64,000 nucleotides of DNA, taken from positions 71,962,890 to 72,026,889 of the forward strand of contig ML679961.1 in NCBI GenBank assembly GCA_007922225.1, in the 5' to 3' direction. Each line of letters opens with the position of its first letter. Position 1 is the stretch's first letter. This stretch comes from Emydura subglobosa (Eukaryota > Chordata > Testudines > Chelidae). Both the position numbers and the translations under genes were made by a program. The notes under the pieces were generated by a model. The model was given only the letters and a program-made list of their open reading frames with translations. It was not told the origin of the DNA and ran no database searches. Below, piece after piece: positions 46,000-55,169 of this stretch.

Positions 46000-46450
46000 C
46001 CAAAGTCTGTCCCTTACTGCCAGCCACACCTTGCCGAAGGGCCGGGCACAGACTACTTACCTGCCCTGCTAAGGGCTAGGGACTGCTGCCCCTCTGTCCT
46101 GCCCTGTGCTGCCTGAGGGCCAGGGCCTTGGACCATTTCCTCGCCTGCTCGGGCTATAGACTGATATTCGCCCTGCCAAGGGCTTGAGACGGCTTGTCTG
46201 CCTGCCCTACAGAAGGAAAGGCTATAGACGGCGACTCGCCCTGCTAGAGGGCTAAGCCTGAGACTGGTCCCTTGCCCCTCTGAGGCTAGAGACTGCTTCC
46301 TCCCCTTGCCGGCCTACCTTGCTAGAGGGCTAGCCCGGAGACTATTGCCTCGCCCCGCTGAGGGCTGAAGGCTGATTCCCGCTGTTGGCCCGTCCCTAGC
46401 TGAGGACCGGACCATAGAGTGTTTGCCCACCCTGTGAAGGCAAGAGACAA
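46000..46450 (+). repeat. degenerate minisatellite inside the LTR
   Basis: About ten copies of a 35-50 bp unit built from 'CGCCCTGCTGAGGGCT' and 'AGAGACTG' forms, for example near 46055, 46160, 46235, 46262 and 46330. Confidence 0.7.
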
Positions 46451-46592
46451 TTACCCGCTACTAAGGGCCGGAGGTGGCCCCTTTAAGGGGGACTCCCTGA
46501 AGGACGTAGGTGCTGGGAGGTGTTGCCTCCCTCTGAAATTGACACCGAGGGAGGGCCACCAGTGCCGCCCCCTACAGGGGATCCTCTACACG

Positions 46593-46610
46593 TGGTGGAG
46601 AATGCAGGCA
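46593..46610 (+). other. candidate primer binding site
   Basis: TGGTGGAGAATGCAGGCA starts 2 bp after the LTR end. The complementary tRNA is not assigned. Confidence 0.5.
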
Positions 46611-46665
46611 ACGTTCGCCCCTTGCTGACAAAGGGGCAACCTGCAATGCCAGTCCCAATCGATAG

Positions 46666-46925
46666 GCCAGGATAGATCTGGACCAACTCAGGCAGTGGTG
46701 GGCCGAGACCCAACAGCAGCAGCAAGCAGACCAACTGCAACAGCAACAACAGCTGATCCAGTCTCTAGGGACCCAGCAGCAGCAGCTCATCTGCAAACTG
46801 GGGTTGCAGCAACAGGATCAGCAACGCCAGTGCATCCAGCAGCTGGCTGTCCTGTTCCCTAGCCCCAGCAGCACAGCTGTGGGAGGAAGGATGGGCCCAG
46901 GTTGGACCCCGAGGCCGCGTTGCCT
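46666..46925 (+). pseudogene. glutamine-rich Gag-like N-terminal remnant
   Basis: The frame encodes WAETQQQQQADQLQQQQQL, SLGTQQQQLICKLG and DQQRQCIQQLAVLF: a coiled-coil-like Gln-rich stretch of about 75 residues. Such a segment opens the gag of several turtle gypsy families. The rest of gag and the capsid and zinc-knuckle regions are missing. A deletion joins it to RT near 46925. Confidence 0.65.
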
Positions 46926-47389
46926 GACCAACCTGGGACCAGGGCTGGCGTCACAGCCGTCCTGCGAGCCCTTCGGGACGCCGGCCTAATGGCTAACCCA
47001 AAGAAGTGCCACATCAGGTGGCGTGAAACCATGTACCTCGGGTATACTCTGGGAAGGGGAGTGGTACAACCCCTCGTCGGGAAGGTTCAGGTGATCAAGG
47101 GATAACTCGCCCCAACCACAAATCGGCAGGTGCAGCAGTTCCTGGGGCTCATGGGATATTATCGGTGGTTCATCCCCGATTTCGTCGCCATTGCAGCCCC
47201 CCTGACAAACCTACTAAGGAAGACCCAGCCGGATCCCGCAGTGCGAGAGGGTGTTTCGGACCCTCAAAGACATGTTGTATAGCCCAGATTTTGAGCAGGG
47301 CTTCATTGTGCAGATAGACGCTTCCACCGTGGGGTTGGGTGCTGTCCTGTCCCAGGAGATCAACAGGGAAGAATACCCCATGTTGTATA
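46926..47389 (+). pseudogene. gypsy RT thumb and RNase H start
   Basis: The frame 46902-47105 reads LRALRDAGLMANPKKCHIRW and YLGYTLGRGVVQPLVGKVQ, RT thumb motifs. After a TAA it goes on with QVQQFLGLMGYYRWFIPDF and APLTNLLRK. A frameshift precedes the RNase H start (FIVQIDASTVGLGAVLSQE). The first RNase H Asp is kept (IDAS). The YxDD palm is not present. The domain is cut at 47389 by a foreign LTR. Confidence 0.82.
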
Positions 47390-48690
47390 TGTAACCCTTC
47401 TGCCAGACTGCGTCGGCAGCAGCAAGGGCCGGGTTCTATATCTAGGGGTCCCTCTCAATGATACAACACCAAACTGGCTCAAGCCCCCACCCAGTCACCT
47501 GGGAAATTACACACTATACCCTGGGCCCCCCCAAAGGGCAATACTTCCCCTCTTGCAAGCACAGAGTCTGAGTGTAAAAAGAAACTCTTTAATAGCAAAA
47601 GAGAGGTAACTGGTTTGGGGAACAGTGCAAACAGAGTTCATGAACTCAATGAACCAAAACCCCTCCCAGAGTATGGGGCATGTCCTTCGCCTCTCACTTC
47701 CCCCTGTACTGACTGGCGTGGTTGCAATGTCCTCCTCTTGGGGGTGGCTCCTATGCCGCTCCTGTCTGACATGGGCTTGACCAGGCCTCCTCTGCTGCTG
47801 TCTCTTACTGCCTTCGGGCCTCGCTGAGTCCCCAACCGCTGGCAGCGACCACGCCTATTTCCCACCGACCGCTGGCTCCAACCGCACCTGGCTCCCGCTG
47901 ACTGCACCGGGCTGGCACCGACTGTGCCGACCCCTCTGCCAGTCACTGGCACCACTCTCCACCAACCCTGACCACCCCAGGCTGGCACCAACTGTGCTAG
48001 CCTCTCCACCAACCACACCAGCACCAACTGTGCCGGCCTCTCTGCCAACCGCATCAGGCTGGCACTGACTGTGCCAGCCTTTCACCAGAGTAGCCTGGTG
48101 CTCACTCAGCTCTGTTAGTTGTCAGGCAAGGTTTCCCAGGTCCTCTACTGGTTCAGCTCTTAGTAATTTCAGCTCATGGTTAAACCTTCTGCTGACATGC
48201 AGGCAATGTCCCTGCTTTCAAGAAACAAAAGACTCCAAGATGAGTCATTAATTCTATCTTTTAACAATGGGGAGAGAGAATCACTCCATGCCTGGGGGCA
48301 GCCCTTTACCAGGGCCAGTGCAATCCCAATAGGAGACTGCTCCACCTCTCTCCCACCCCCATTTCCAGGCTGAAACATCTGTCTGCCACTCTTGTGGAGC
48401 TCTGTTTAGTTTAGGGTGCAGATTCTATCATAACAAACTAAGCACAGTTTTGCTGACATCTGTTCATACAATTGAAGGACAACATTTCATTACCCCAGTA
48501 GTTAACACAAAAGTGGTTTGTAGCCCAAAACCATCCCTGCTAACCATTTCCCATTATGCTCAGCACCTAGGTAAGTTATGCTAAATACTTAATTGTACTC
48601 ATGCAGATACAAAGTCCATGCAAATAAAGTGCCCCCCTTTCAGCTGCTGAGCAGGGAGAGTGTCACTGAGACACTCAGACCTGGCTTACA
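47390..48690. mobile_element. solo LTR nested in the gypsy RNase H
   Basis: A 1301-bp unit starts TGTAACCCTTCTGCC and ends CTGGCTTACA, and splits RNase H coding sequence that continues on both sides. The flanks TGTATA (47384-47389) and TCTATA (48691-48696) match at five of six bases and may be a 6-bp target duplication, the size typical of some endogenous retroviruses. An AATAAA lies at about 48624 on the plus strand, and a TATTAAAG on the minus strand near 47595, so its direction is open. It has no coding region. Confidence 0.75.
47855..48090. repeat. minisatellite inside the nested LTR
   Basis: Four to six imperfect units built from 'AGGCTGGCACCAACTGTG' and 'CTCTCCACCAACC' forms, period roughly 40-60 bp. 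It produces overlapping low-complexity frames on both strands (for example 138 codons minus at 47638-48054) that I do not regard as genes. Confidence 0.75.
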
Positions 48691-48952
48691 TCTATAAGCT
48701 GAAAGTTGTTCCCGAGGGAGTAATGGTACTTGGTAGTCGAAAAAGAGGCACTGGCCCCCTGCGGTACTACCTGCTTGTGGTAGTGACTGAGCATGCGGCC
48801 CAGAAGTGGCTGCATTAGATGAGACACCAAAGCCCGCCTGATGCGCTGGTATCTCTGGTCCTTCAGCCCTTTGCCGACGTGCTGTCCCGCTTGGGGGAAC
48901 CAGCCCAGCCCAGCCCCGGAGACTGGGAGGTGGACTTGAGGGGGGGGAGGTG
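48691..48952 (+). pseudogene. gypsy RNase H C-terminus and polypurine tract
   Basis: Coding similarity resumes as APLRYYLLVVVTEHAAQKW (about 48755-48810), the RNase H segment that follows the interrupted part. It then jumps to LVLQPFADVLSRLGEPAQP, so about 15 residues are lost. The frame goes into the polypurine tract GAGGGGGGGGAGG (48938-48950), immediately before the 3' LTR. No integrase lies between RNase H and this tract. Confidence 0.75.
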
Positions 48953-49034
48953 TGTAGCCGGGAGGTGTGCCTCCCTCTGAGATTGACACTGAGGGAGAGC
49001 CATTGGTGCCACCCCTTTCAGGGGATCCTCTACA
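48953..49034 (+). repeat. 3' LTR, only 82 bp
   Basis: It starts TGTAGCCGGGAGGTGTGCCT and ends AGGGGATCCTCTACA. It matches both the start of the 5' LTR and, over its full length, the last 85 bp of the 5' LTR. About 1.28 kb present in the 5' LTR is absent here. Confidence 0.85.
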
Positions 49035-49051
49035 ACAATGTTCCTCAGGGG

Positions 49052-49072
49052 AAAGAGAGAGAGAGAGAGAGA
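49052..49072. repeat. (GA)n simple repeat
   Basis: Read directly. Confidence 0.85.
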
Positions 49073-49164
49073 CTCCTCTACAAATACCTTGTGTCTTAGG
49101 GTAAGGTGAACACCCCTACTGACTGCTATTTATTCCTGTGCACTTCAAAATCTGCATAGCCTAC

Positions 49165-49300
49165 CCTTGAGGGCAGGCAAATGTAATTCTCCCATTTTAG
49201 AAATAAAGAGGTGAAGCAAGGTCACATTAGGAAGAGCTGGGAATATAAGCCAGGTCTCAAAAAATGGGAGCTCCAAATCTTATTCATGCTATGAAATTAG
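49165..49300 (-). mobile_element. SINE body, antisense (tRNA/MIR-like)
   Basis: CCCATTTTAGAAATAAAGAG, GAAGCAAGGTCACATTAGG and CTGGGAATATAAGCCAGGTC are ordered antisense SINE words. Confidence 0.5.
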
Positions 49301-50037
49301 TTATCCTCTCTAACTAGCTCATTTCTTTCCATATTCAGCAATAGATTCCAGGATTCCTGCTCTCTAAAATTCTACTGTTGTCTAGCAAAACATGTGACCG
49401 ACAAGTAAAGAACACATCAAATCCCCTGGTAGTGGGCCATCCAAATAAGGAGCAACAGTTACTCCATTAACTTAAGTGGTAGAGAGGTCTGTGCTAGGGA
49501 AAGAAAGGTCCAAGGTTCAGCATGGCTGCCATCCCACTTGAGGATTCTTTATGGTGGCAAATAATTAGATTTATTTTTCATTTTCATTTAAAAAAAACTG
49601 GCTTGTTTAATTTACACAGTGAGAAAATACCCTTAAAAACCATTGTTATCTGTCAATTATGGCATGATGTGCAAGAAAACTCAGGCGTTCCACATTTCAG
49701 TCAATTGTCAGATGTTTTGATTGCTTGGGTCACTCACTGACAAGTTTGATTCTGAAAGGCAGTAGTGGAAAATCCCATGTGTTCCTCAGTACAATCCTAA
49801 ACAAGAAATGGAAATGATATACAGGACCTTATCATTGGTTACTAGCTCTCCCCCACCTCACTAGAGGCAAGGAATCAGAACAGTTAATTTCTTCTGATTC
49901 CAGTGAAGTATATTATATGTCTGATTCACGTGTAAATTGAGTGCATACTTCTGTAAACTTCAAGGTATCCTTCTTAAATACACATCTACATGCTTTGAGA
50001 CATGCACATGACTTGTGGGAAACATGCAACTGCGTTT
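49301..50037. other. unique sequence, nothing recognised
   Basis: No repeat or coding signal supported. Confidence 0.4.
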
Positions 50038-50207
50038 GTAGAATCATAGAAGATTACGGTTGGAAGGGACTTCAGGAGGTCATCTAGTCCAATCCCCTGC
50101 TGAAAGCAGGACCAACCCCAACTAAATCATCCCAGCCAGAGCTTTGTCAAGCCAGGTCTTTAAAACCTCTAAAGATGGAGATTCCACCACCTCCCTAGGT
50201 GCAACCG
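50038..50207 (-). mobile_element. CR1 LINE 3' end, antisense
   Basis: It starts AGAATCATAGAAGATTACGG and includes TGGAAGGGACTTCAGGAGGT, AGGACCAACCCCAACTAAAT and GGAGATTCCACCACCTCCCT, the antisense 3' terminus of a common amniote CR1 subfamily. It is truncated at 50207. Confidence 0.9.
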
Positions 50208-50795
50208 TAGTGTCTCAGGTAATTCCATGGTACACCATCACCTTGAACACTGACTCCAGATCTCACCATCACTCCTCCAAAAGGGTATAGCAAAATCAGA
50301 AAAGATTTAGAGAAGGGCAGTGAAAATGATTAAAGACATGGAAAAACTTCTAGCTGAGGAGATATAAGTATTGTAGGACTACTTACAGAGAAGATATAAC
50401 TAAGTAGCACATGATGGAAGTGTATAAAATAATGAATGGCAGAAAGGAGGTCAGCCAAGGACTCCTATTTACCCTTTCTCATAAAGCAAGAACAAAGGGA
50501 AACTAGTGAAAATTAGAAGGCAACAAATTTAAAACGGATGGAAAGAAATACCTTTTTAAGACAAGCAATAAATAACCTGTAGAATTCATCAGCATAAGAT
50601 ATTAGTGAGTTGAAGGTTATAGGAGGATTCAAAAAAGGATTAGACATTTATATGAATAATAAAAATGTCATCTGAAGTTACACTAGTCAGGACAAAGGCT
50701 TCTAAGGGATGACAACTCTCAGAATTTGGAACATAAACCAATCACTAACAAAGAAATTATCCCCTGAGGCAGGTTAGTACATCATTTTCCATGGT
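50208..50795 (+). mobile_element. CR1 LINE fragment, sense, head-to-head with the previous one
   Basis: Ordered words AAAATGATTAAAGACATGGA, GGAAGTGTATAAAATAATGA, TTCAAAAAAGGATTAGACAT and ATTATCCCCTGAGGCAGGTT follow the end of CR1 ORF2 and the first part of its 3' UTR. Conceptual coding is broken. The 3' terminal repeat is not reached. Confidence 0.7.
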
Positions 50796-52450
50796 GGTGG
50801 TGATGGGAGGTTTACTTTGAAGTGTTTAATAGTGGCCATCTTCAGAGACAGGGTACTCTACAGAGGGACCACGGGTCTGATGCAGAAATACAACTCCTGT
50901 GTGCAAAGTGTAGTTGAGATGCTGCTAAAACTCCCAATCCACTTCTCTGAAGTGTCATAGTGCGGGGCAACTGAAACCAAGTGGAATTTCAGACACACCT
51001 CAGCTACACCTCAACAGGAGTCAGGGATGTAATGTTTCTCTGTCGCCTGGCAGTGGGAATGCAGGGCTGTGATGTGTCACTAAAGCGGTGGTGGGGGAAT
51101 AGTTTTACCCTCTCTGTCTGACCCTCCTCTTTCCATCTCAGGTGTCCCCTCCTCCACCATTAGCCTGACCTCCCTCTACCTCATGAAGCCTCAGCCCTGG
51201 AAGGGAACCGCCCTATTGTCCCCTCCCCAGAGCCCCTGCCTTCCCTACCCTACTCTTTACCTTACCTGTCCTTCCTGGTGAGCCTTGCCCTTGAGGAATG
51301 GGTCTGTTCTGCTTCCCAACTAATCCCCAGAACTGAGAGGAGCCACCCATAATTTCAATAGCAGCAGCAGGTGAGGGCCCAGCAAGCAGCATGCTTCAAA
51401 CTCTGCATGCAGATTGGGACCTGTGGTGTGTTCCCAGCCATGAAGTGCATGACCACTAGTAACAAGATCGCTATGCGTTCGGCCACATGTGCACACAGCA
51501 AAACCTCTGAGAAATTATATTCTACACCAGCAACCTGCAAGAGAGTGGAAAACCTGCTATGCCCGTCAAAAACAGGCCAGCTGGCAACCTATTTTCCATG
51601 TACCTGCTTAAAAGGGTTGGGCCGTAGCCTGGGTGACCCCACCAGCTCTGCATCCTATGGAAAGATGTAATTAGCTCTAGCATCAAACTACATATAAGTG
51701 CTGTGAATGGGAACAAATTAAAATGCCATATAGAGTAAACAGAATGTTTACTTGGAATAATTTTCCGATTTACTAAATAGTGCAGCTAATGAAAAAAAAA
51801 TAGCTTCAACCAGTCTTCACAATAGTTTAAAACTTATTGAGCACAGCCAAACATGTGTTAAGCTATCTTGAGGCGAAAGCTTGAGCAATGTGCTGGAAAA
51901 AGAAATGATTTTAAAATATGCCTATTTTTAAGATTTAGTTTCAGACTCTTTTTTTTCCTTACTTGTCAAGTAATTAAAGTTCTTGACTTGTTTGAAAATG
52001 GCTCAGATTTAATTTCATTTTGTTAAGCACCTCAATTTTTCAGCTAGGAAAAAAAGACCATTAGGAATTTGCATTCTCCATTATAGCCTCCTTCATGATC
52101 TGAAATTTATATGGGAAATGCTAATTGGACATTCATCATCATAAAGATAATGATTTCTGTACTCTTTGCAGTGATAATTAAGATGAAAGATGAAAATGAT
52201 GCACAGTGAACATTGTATTTTTTATTTGCTGTGAATGGAGAGCAGGAAATGTATTCTGTCCTTGTCCATAGGGGTGGGGATATCAGAGAGAGCTGGGAGG
52301 AAATGTACCATAGACTGTTCTGCCTAAGCCCCTAAGACATCTGAATTTGCTTAAGGGAAAGATGCCTCTGCTGGTTTTTCTTCAGTTCCAGATCAAGGAG
52401 GCTGATGTTATGGGTAGTTGTTCTGAAGACAGATGTGTTTGACAAGATTA
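50796..52450. other. unique sequence
   Basis: Contains the candidate regulatory stretch at 51725-52240. Otherwise nothing is recognised. Confidence 0.4.
51725..52240. promoter_or_regulatory. candidate conserved non-coding sequence
   Basis: Repeat-free AT-rich DNA with dense homeodomain/HMG-like words (CAAGTAATTAAAGTTC, GTGATAATTAAGATG, GGAAATGCTAATTGGAC, TTTGCATTCTCC-like). It looks like a developmental enhancer core, but this is judged by texture alone. Confidence 0.25.
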
Positions 52451-52451
52451 C

Positions 52452-53150
52452 ATAGATTCATAGTCTAAGTCCAAAAGGGACCACTGTGATAATCTAGTCT
52501 AACCTTCTGTATAACACAGGCCGTAAAACTTCCTCAAAATAGTTCCTAGAGAGTAGCTTTTAGAAAAACATCCAATTTGATTTAAAATATGCCAGTGATG
52601 CAGAATCCACCACGACCCTCGGTAAATTGTCCCAAGTCTCTCACTGTTAAAAATGTACACCTTATTTCCAGTCTGAATTTGTCTAGTTTAAACTTCCAGC
52701 CATTGGATCAAGTTCTATCTTCATCTGCTAGATTGAAGAGCCCATTATTAAGTATTTGTTTCCCATGTAGGTACTAATAGACTGTAATCAAGTCACCCCT
52801 TAACCTTTTCTTTGTTAAGATAAATAGAATGAGCTCCTTTAGTCTATCACTATAAGACATGTTTTCTAATTGTTTAATCATTCTCATGGCTCTTGTCTGA
52901 ACCCTCTCCAATTTATCAACATCCTTCTTGAATTGTGGACATCACCACTGGATGCAGTATTCCAGCAGTGGTCACACCAGTGCCAAATACAGAGATAAAA
53001 TAACCTCTCTACTCCTTCTTGAGATTCCTATTCATGCATCCAAAGATTTCATTAGCTCTTTTGGCTACAGAGTTGCGCTTGAACTCATGTTCAGCTGATT
53101 ATCCACCACAAGCCCCAAATCTACTTTCATTATGCCTCATCACATTTCAG
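52452..53150 (-). mobile_element. CR1 LINE 3' region, antisense
   Basis: It starts ATAGATTCATAGTCTAAGTC and contains AAAAGGGACCACTGTGATAA, CTGTATAACACAGGCCGTAA, AGTCACCCCTTAACCTTTTC and AGTATTCCAGCAGTGGTCAC, the antisense 3' UTR and late ORF2 of a second CR1 subfamily. At about 700 bp it is the longest CR1 antisense piece here. No intact coding. Confidence 0.85.
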
Positions 53151-53206
53151 GTCAGAGCTCGCTTTCAACTGCTTTCTAAACAATGCTTTTCCTAATGCTA
53201 GAATGG

Positions 53207-53225
53207 AAAAAAAAAAAAAAAAAAA
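53207..53225. repeat. poly(A) run
   Basis: Read directly. Confidence 0.85.
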
Positions 53226-53504
53226 TAGAACCATGGGCCACAGTTATATGGAAGTGCAATAGCATGGCTTTGGAACCTAGGCTAGCTGGGCAAAATATGT
53301 ATTGTGAAAACTATACGTGCCTGTTTTTAAGTTCACAGACTTGAAAAAACTGCTGCATTTTTGCAAAACACTTTGCTTGCAATTTGTTCCTCTATCTTGA
53401 TATTTCCAAAAGGTGAGTCTAACTGATACAGCCCAGAGCTGGCAGCCAGGAATTCCTGAGATTTGTTCCCAGGTCCTGCCAATCAATAGCCTGAATAACA
53501 CTTT

Positions 53505-53680
53505 CCATTATTATTATTATCATCTGTATTGCATTAGCACTCGAAGGCCCCAATTAGGATTGTACTAGACAGTGTACAGGCACATGAACAGATATGGTCC
53601 CTGCTCCAAAGAGTTTAAAATATAGTACAAGACAAGATGCAACAAGTGAGTAACAAATGATAGGAGGGAGGAGGAGGAGA
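53505..53680 (-). mobile_element. SINE 3' body, antisense
   Basis: TTATTATTATTATCATC, GCATTAGCACTCGAAGGCCC, CTAGACAGTGTACAGGCACA and GGTCCCTGCTCCAAAGAGTT are ordered words of the long-tail tRNA SINE in antisense. Confidence 0.65.
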
Positions 53681-54119
53681 AGGAGGGTATCAGTAACAAG
53701 ATTATACAGTTATATAGATAAACTTTGTATACAATTGAACAGCTCTGAATCATGAATGAAGAGAATTTACTTAAACATTCAAGTCAATATTTGCAGAAAA
53801 AGTTTTGCAGGTATTTACTTAGGTCACTCCTTCTGCAATATACCTGTAAATTAAGAGGTTACAATAATTTGAAATCAGGTAAATTGCCCCAAATTGGAGA
53901 AAATACTTTGATGATGGCCTTGACAATAATGAAGCAACACCCACACACAAAAGGGACTTTCTTAGGTCTCCCTGTAACATAATCAAGGTAAATAAATAGG
54001 CTTATCATCACAGAATAACAGGAGAATTCTTTTACACCAAAAACCTCATTAGGAAATGGCTTAAATTATATATGCAAATGATTGGGCTTATAAACAAGTT
54101 ACTGAGTTCAATGCAAATG

Positions 54120-54210
54120 TTACTGGATGAAATTCTATGGGCTGTGTTATGCAGGTCAGATTAGATGATCCAATGGTCCCTTCTGACATTAAAATCTATG
54201 AATATCCAGC
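54120..54210 (+). mobile_element. CR1 LINE extreme 3' end
   Basis: AAATTCTATGGGCTGTGTTA, CAGGTCAGATTAGATGATCC and TGGTCCCTTCTGACATT end in AAATCTATGAAT, a CR1-type terminal repeat. Confidence 0.75.
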
Positions 54211-54324
54211 CCTTTTTAGCTTGTGTCTCCCATGATTTGTTGAGGCGCAGGAAGAGGAAGAAATGTCTCTCTGGGGAATCAGATTTTCTGCCTTCAATTT
54301 GTTCCATAACATGTCTGTTTCAGC

Positions 54325-54855
54325 AAGGGATGTAAAAATTAGTTTAATCAAAAATCGTTTAAATGTTCTAAAAATAGAATGTTTAAATGGTTAAACACTG
54401 GGGTGGGGGGGGGGGGTAGCCGCAGCTGGGCAGCTCTTACTGGTAGGGAAGAGCAGAGCCGAGCGTGGGGGTAATTGCAGCTGGGCTCGCCCCCCGCTGC
54501 CCCCACGCTGGGCTCTGTGCCTCCCTCCCCCCTCGCAAGGAGCCAGCCCAGCTACAGCTGCCCTCCTTCCCTGGCGCTGGGCTTCATGAGCCAGCCCAGC
54601 TGTGGCTACCCCAGAGCTGGGCTCCACACCTCCCTCCTGCTAGCGGGAAGCCAGCCCAGCTGCGGCTAACCCCTGCTTCACCCCCCGTGCTGGGCCCTGC
54701 GCTTCCCCGCCAGTGAGAGCTGCCCAGCTGCTCTCGCTGGCGTGTAGACAGCTCAGCTGCTGTTCCCCTCCACCCCCCGGTTTGAACAGTAATCAGCTAT
54801 TTGAAACATTTAAACAGCTGATTACCGTTTAAACGGTTAACCTTTTACATCCCTA
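54325..54855. mobile_element. non-autonomous hAT element with 8-bp target duplication
   Basis: Ends AAGGGATGTAAAA and TTTTACATCCCTA are inverted copies with one mismatch. GTTTCAGC stands outside both (54317-54324 and 54856-54863). Subterminal sequence is rich in GTTTAAA-type words on both sides. The core (about 54405-54780) is very GC-rich and repeats a roughly 65-bp unit with AGCCAGCCCAGCTGYGGCTA (54542, 54590, 54650). There is no transposase. The open frames inside come from the repeat. Confidence 0.92.
54440..54720. repeat. minisatellite inside the hAT element
   Basis: Three to four units of about 60-70 bp containing GCTGGGCT, CCTCCCTCC and AGCCAGCCCAGCT. Confidence 0.75.
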
Positions 54856-55083
54856 GTTTCAGCACAGCAGTCTATTGGAATCAAACGGAGGGAGGGCTAC
54901 TTCTTGGCATTAGACAAGCTGTATGACTGACAGACAACCACCGTTGACTCTATAAACCAGATATTCCTAAACTTTTGGGGCAACTGTATCAGTTTTACTG
55001 ACTAAACCTGGCTGAACTAGCAAGCAGCTTCCATCTCCCATTCAGTTGTGCCACGCTAGCCTTCCACAGCACTAGAGCTCTAA

Positions 55084-55169
55084 GGCCCAGATCCTCAGTT
55101 ATGTAGGTACCTCCAAGCACCCATGGAAATCAGTGTGAGTTAGGTGCCGAAGTACCTTTGAGGATCTAT
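55084..55169. repeat. foldback MITE-like palindrome
   Basis: CAGATCCTCAGTTATGTAGG pairs with AGTACCTTTGAGGATCT. The centre is ACCCATGGAAATCAGTGTG. Confidence 0.55.

Larger units (their letters stand above)
45229..46590 (+). repeat. 5' LTR, 1362 bp, with internal repeats
   Basis: It starts TGTAGCCGGGAGGTATGGCC. Near its end (46506-46560) it has a second copy of the same block (GCTGGGAGGTGTTGCCTCCC, GAAATTGACACCGAGGGAGG), and it ends GGGGATCCTCTACA. It contains an open frame (45349-45783) and a degenerate tandem repeat (about 46000-46450). Its GC content is far above the flanks. Confidence 0.8.
45229..49034 (+). mobile_element. second Ty3/gypsy element, internally deleted, with 5-bp target duplication
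   Basis: The element begins TGTAGCC and ends TCTACA, with ACAAT repeated directly outside each end (45224-45228 and 49035-49039). In order it contains a long 5' LTR, a primer site, a glutamine-rich Gag-like start, RT thumb, RNase H interrupted by a foreign LTR, a G-rich polypurine tract and a very short 3' LTR. Protease, RT catalytic core and integrase are absent from the copy. The RNase H runs almost straight into the polypurine tract, which fits either a deletion of a downstream integrase or a Gmr1-like element where integrase precedes RT. It is unable to move itself. Confidence 0.88.

Noticed and set aside
46000..46450. spaced repeats considered as a CRISPR-like array
   Set aside because: The units are degenerate with no constant repeat or spacer length, the genome is vertebrate, and they lie inside an LTR.
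47638..48054. 138-codon minus-strand frame with repeated Val/Gly-rich units
   Set aside because: It is produced by the minisatellite inside the nested LTR.
54391..54716. overlapping Ala/Pro-rich frames on both strands
   Set aside because: They result from the GC-rich repeat core of the hAT element.
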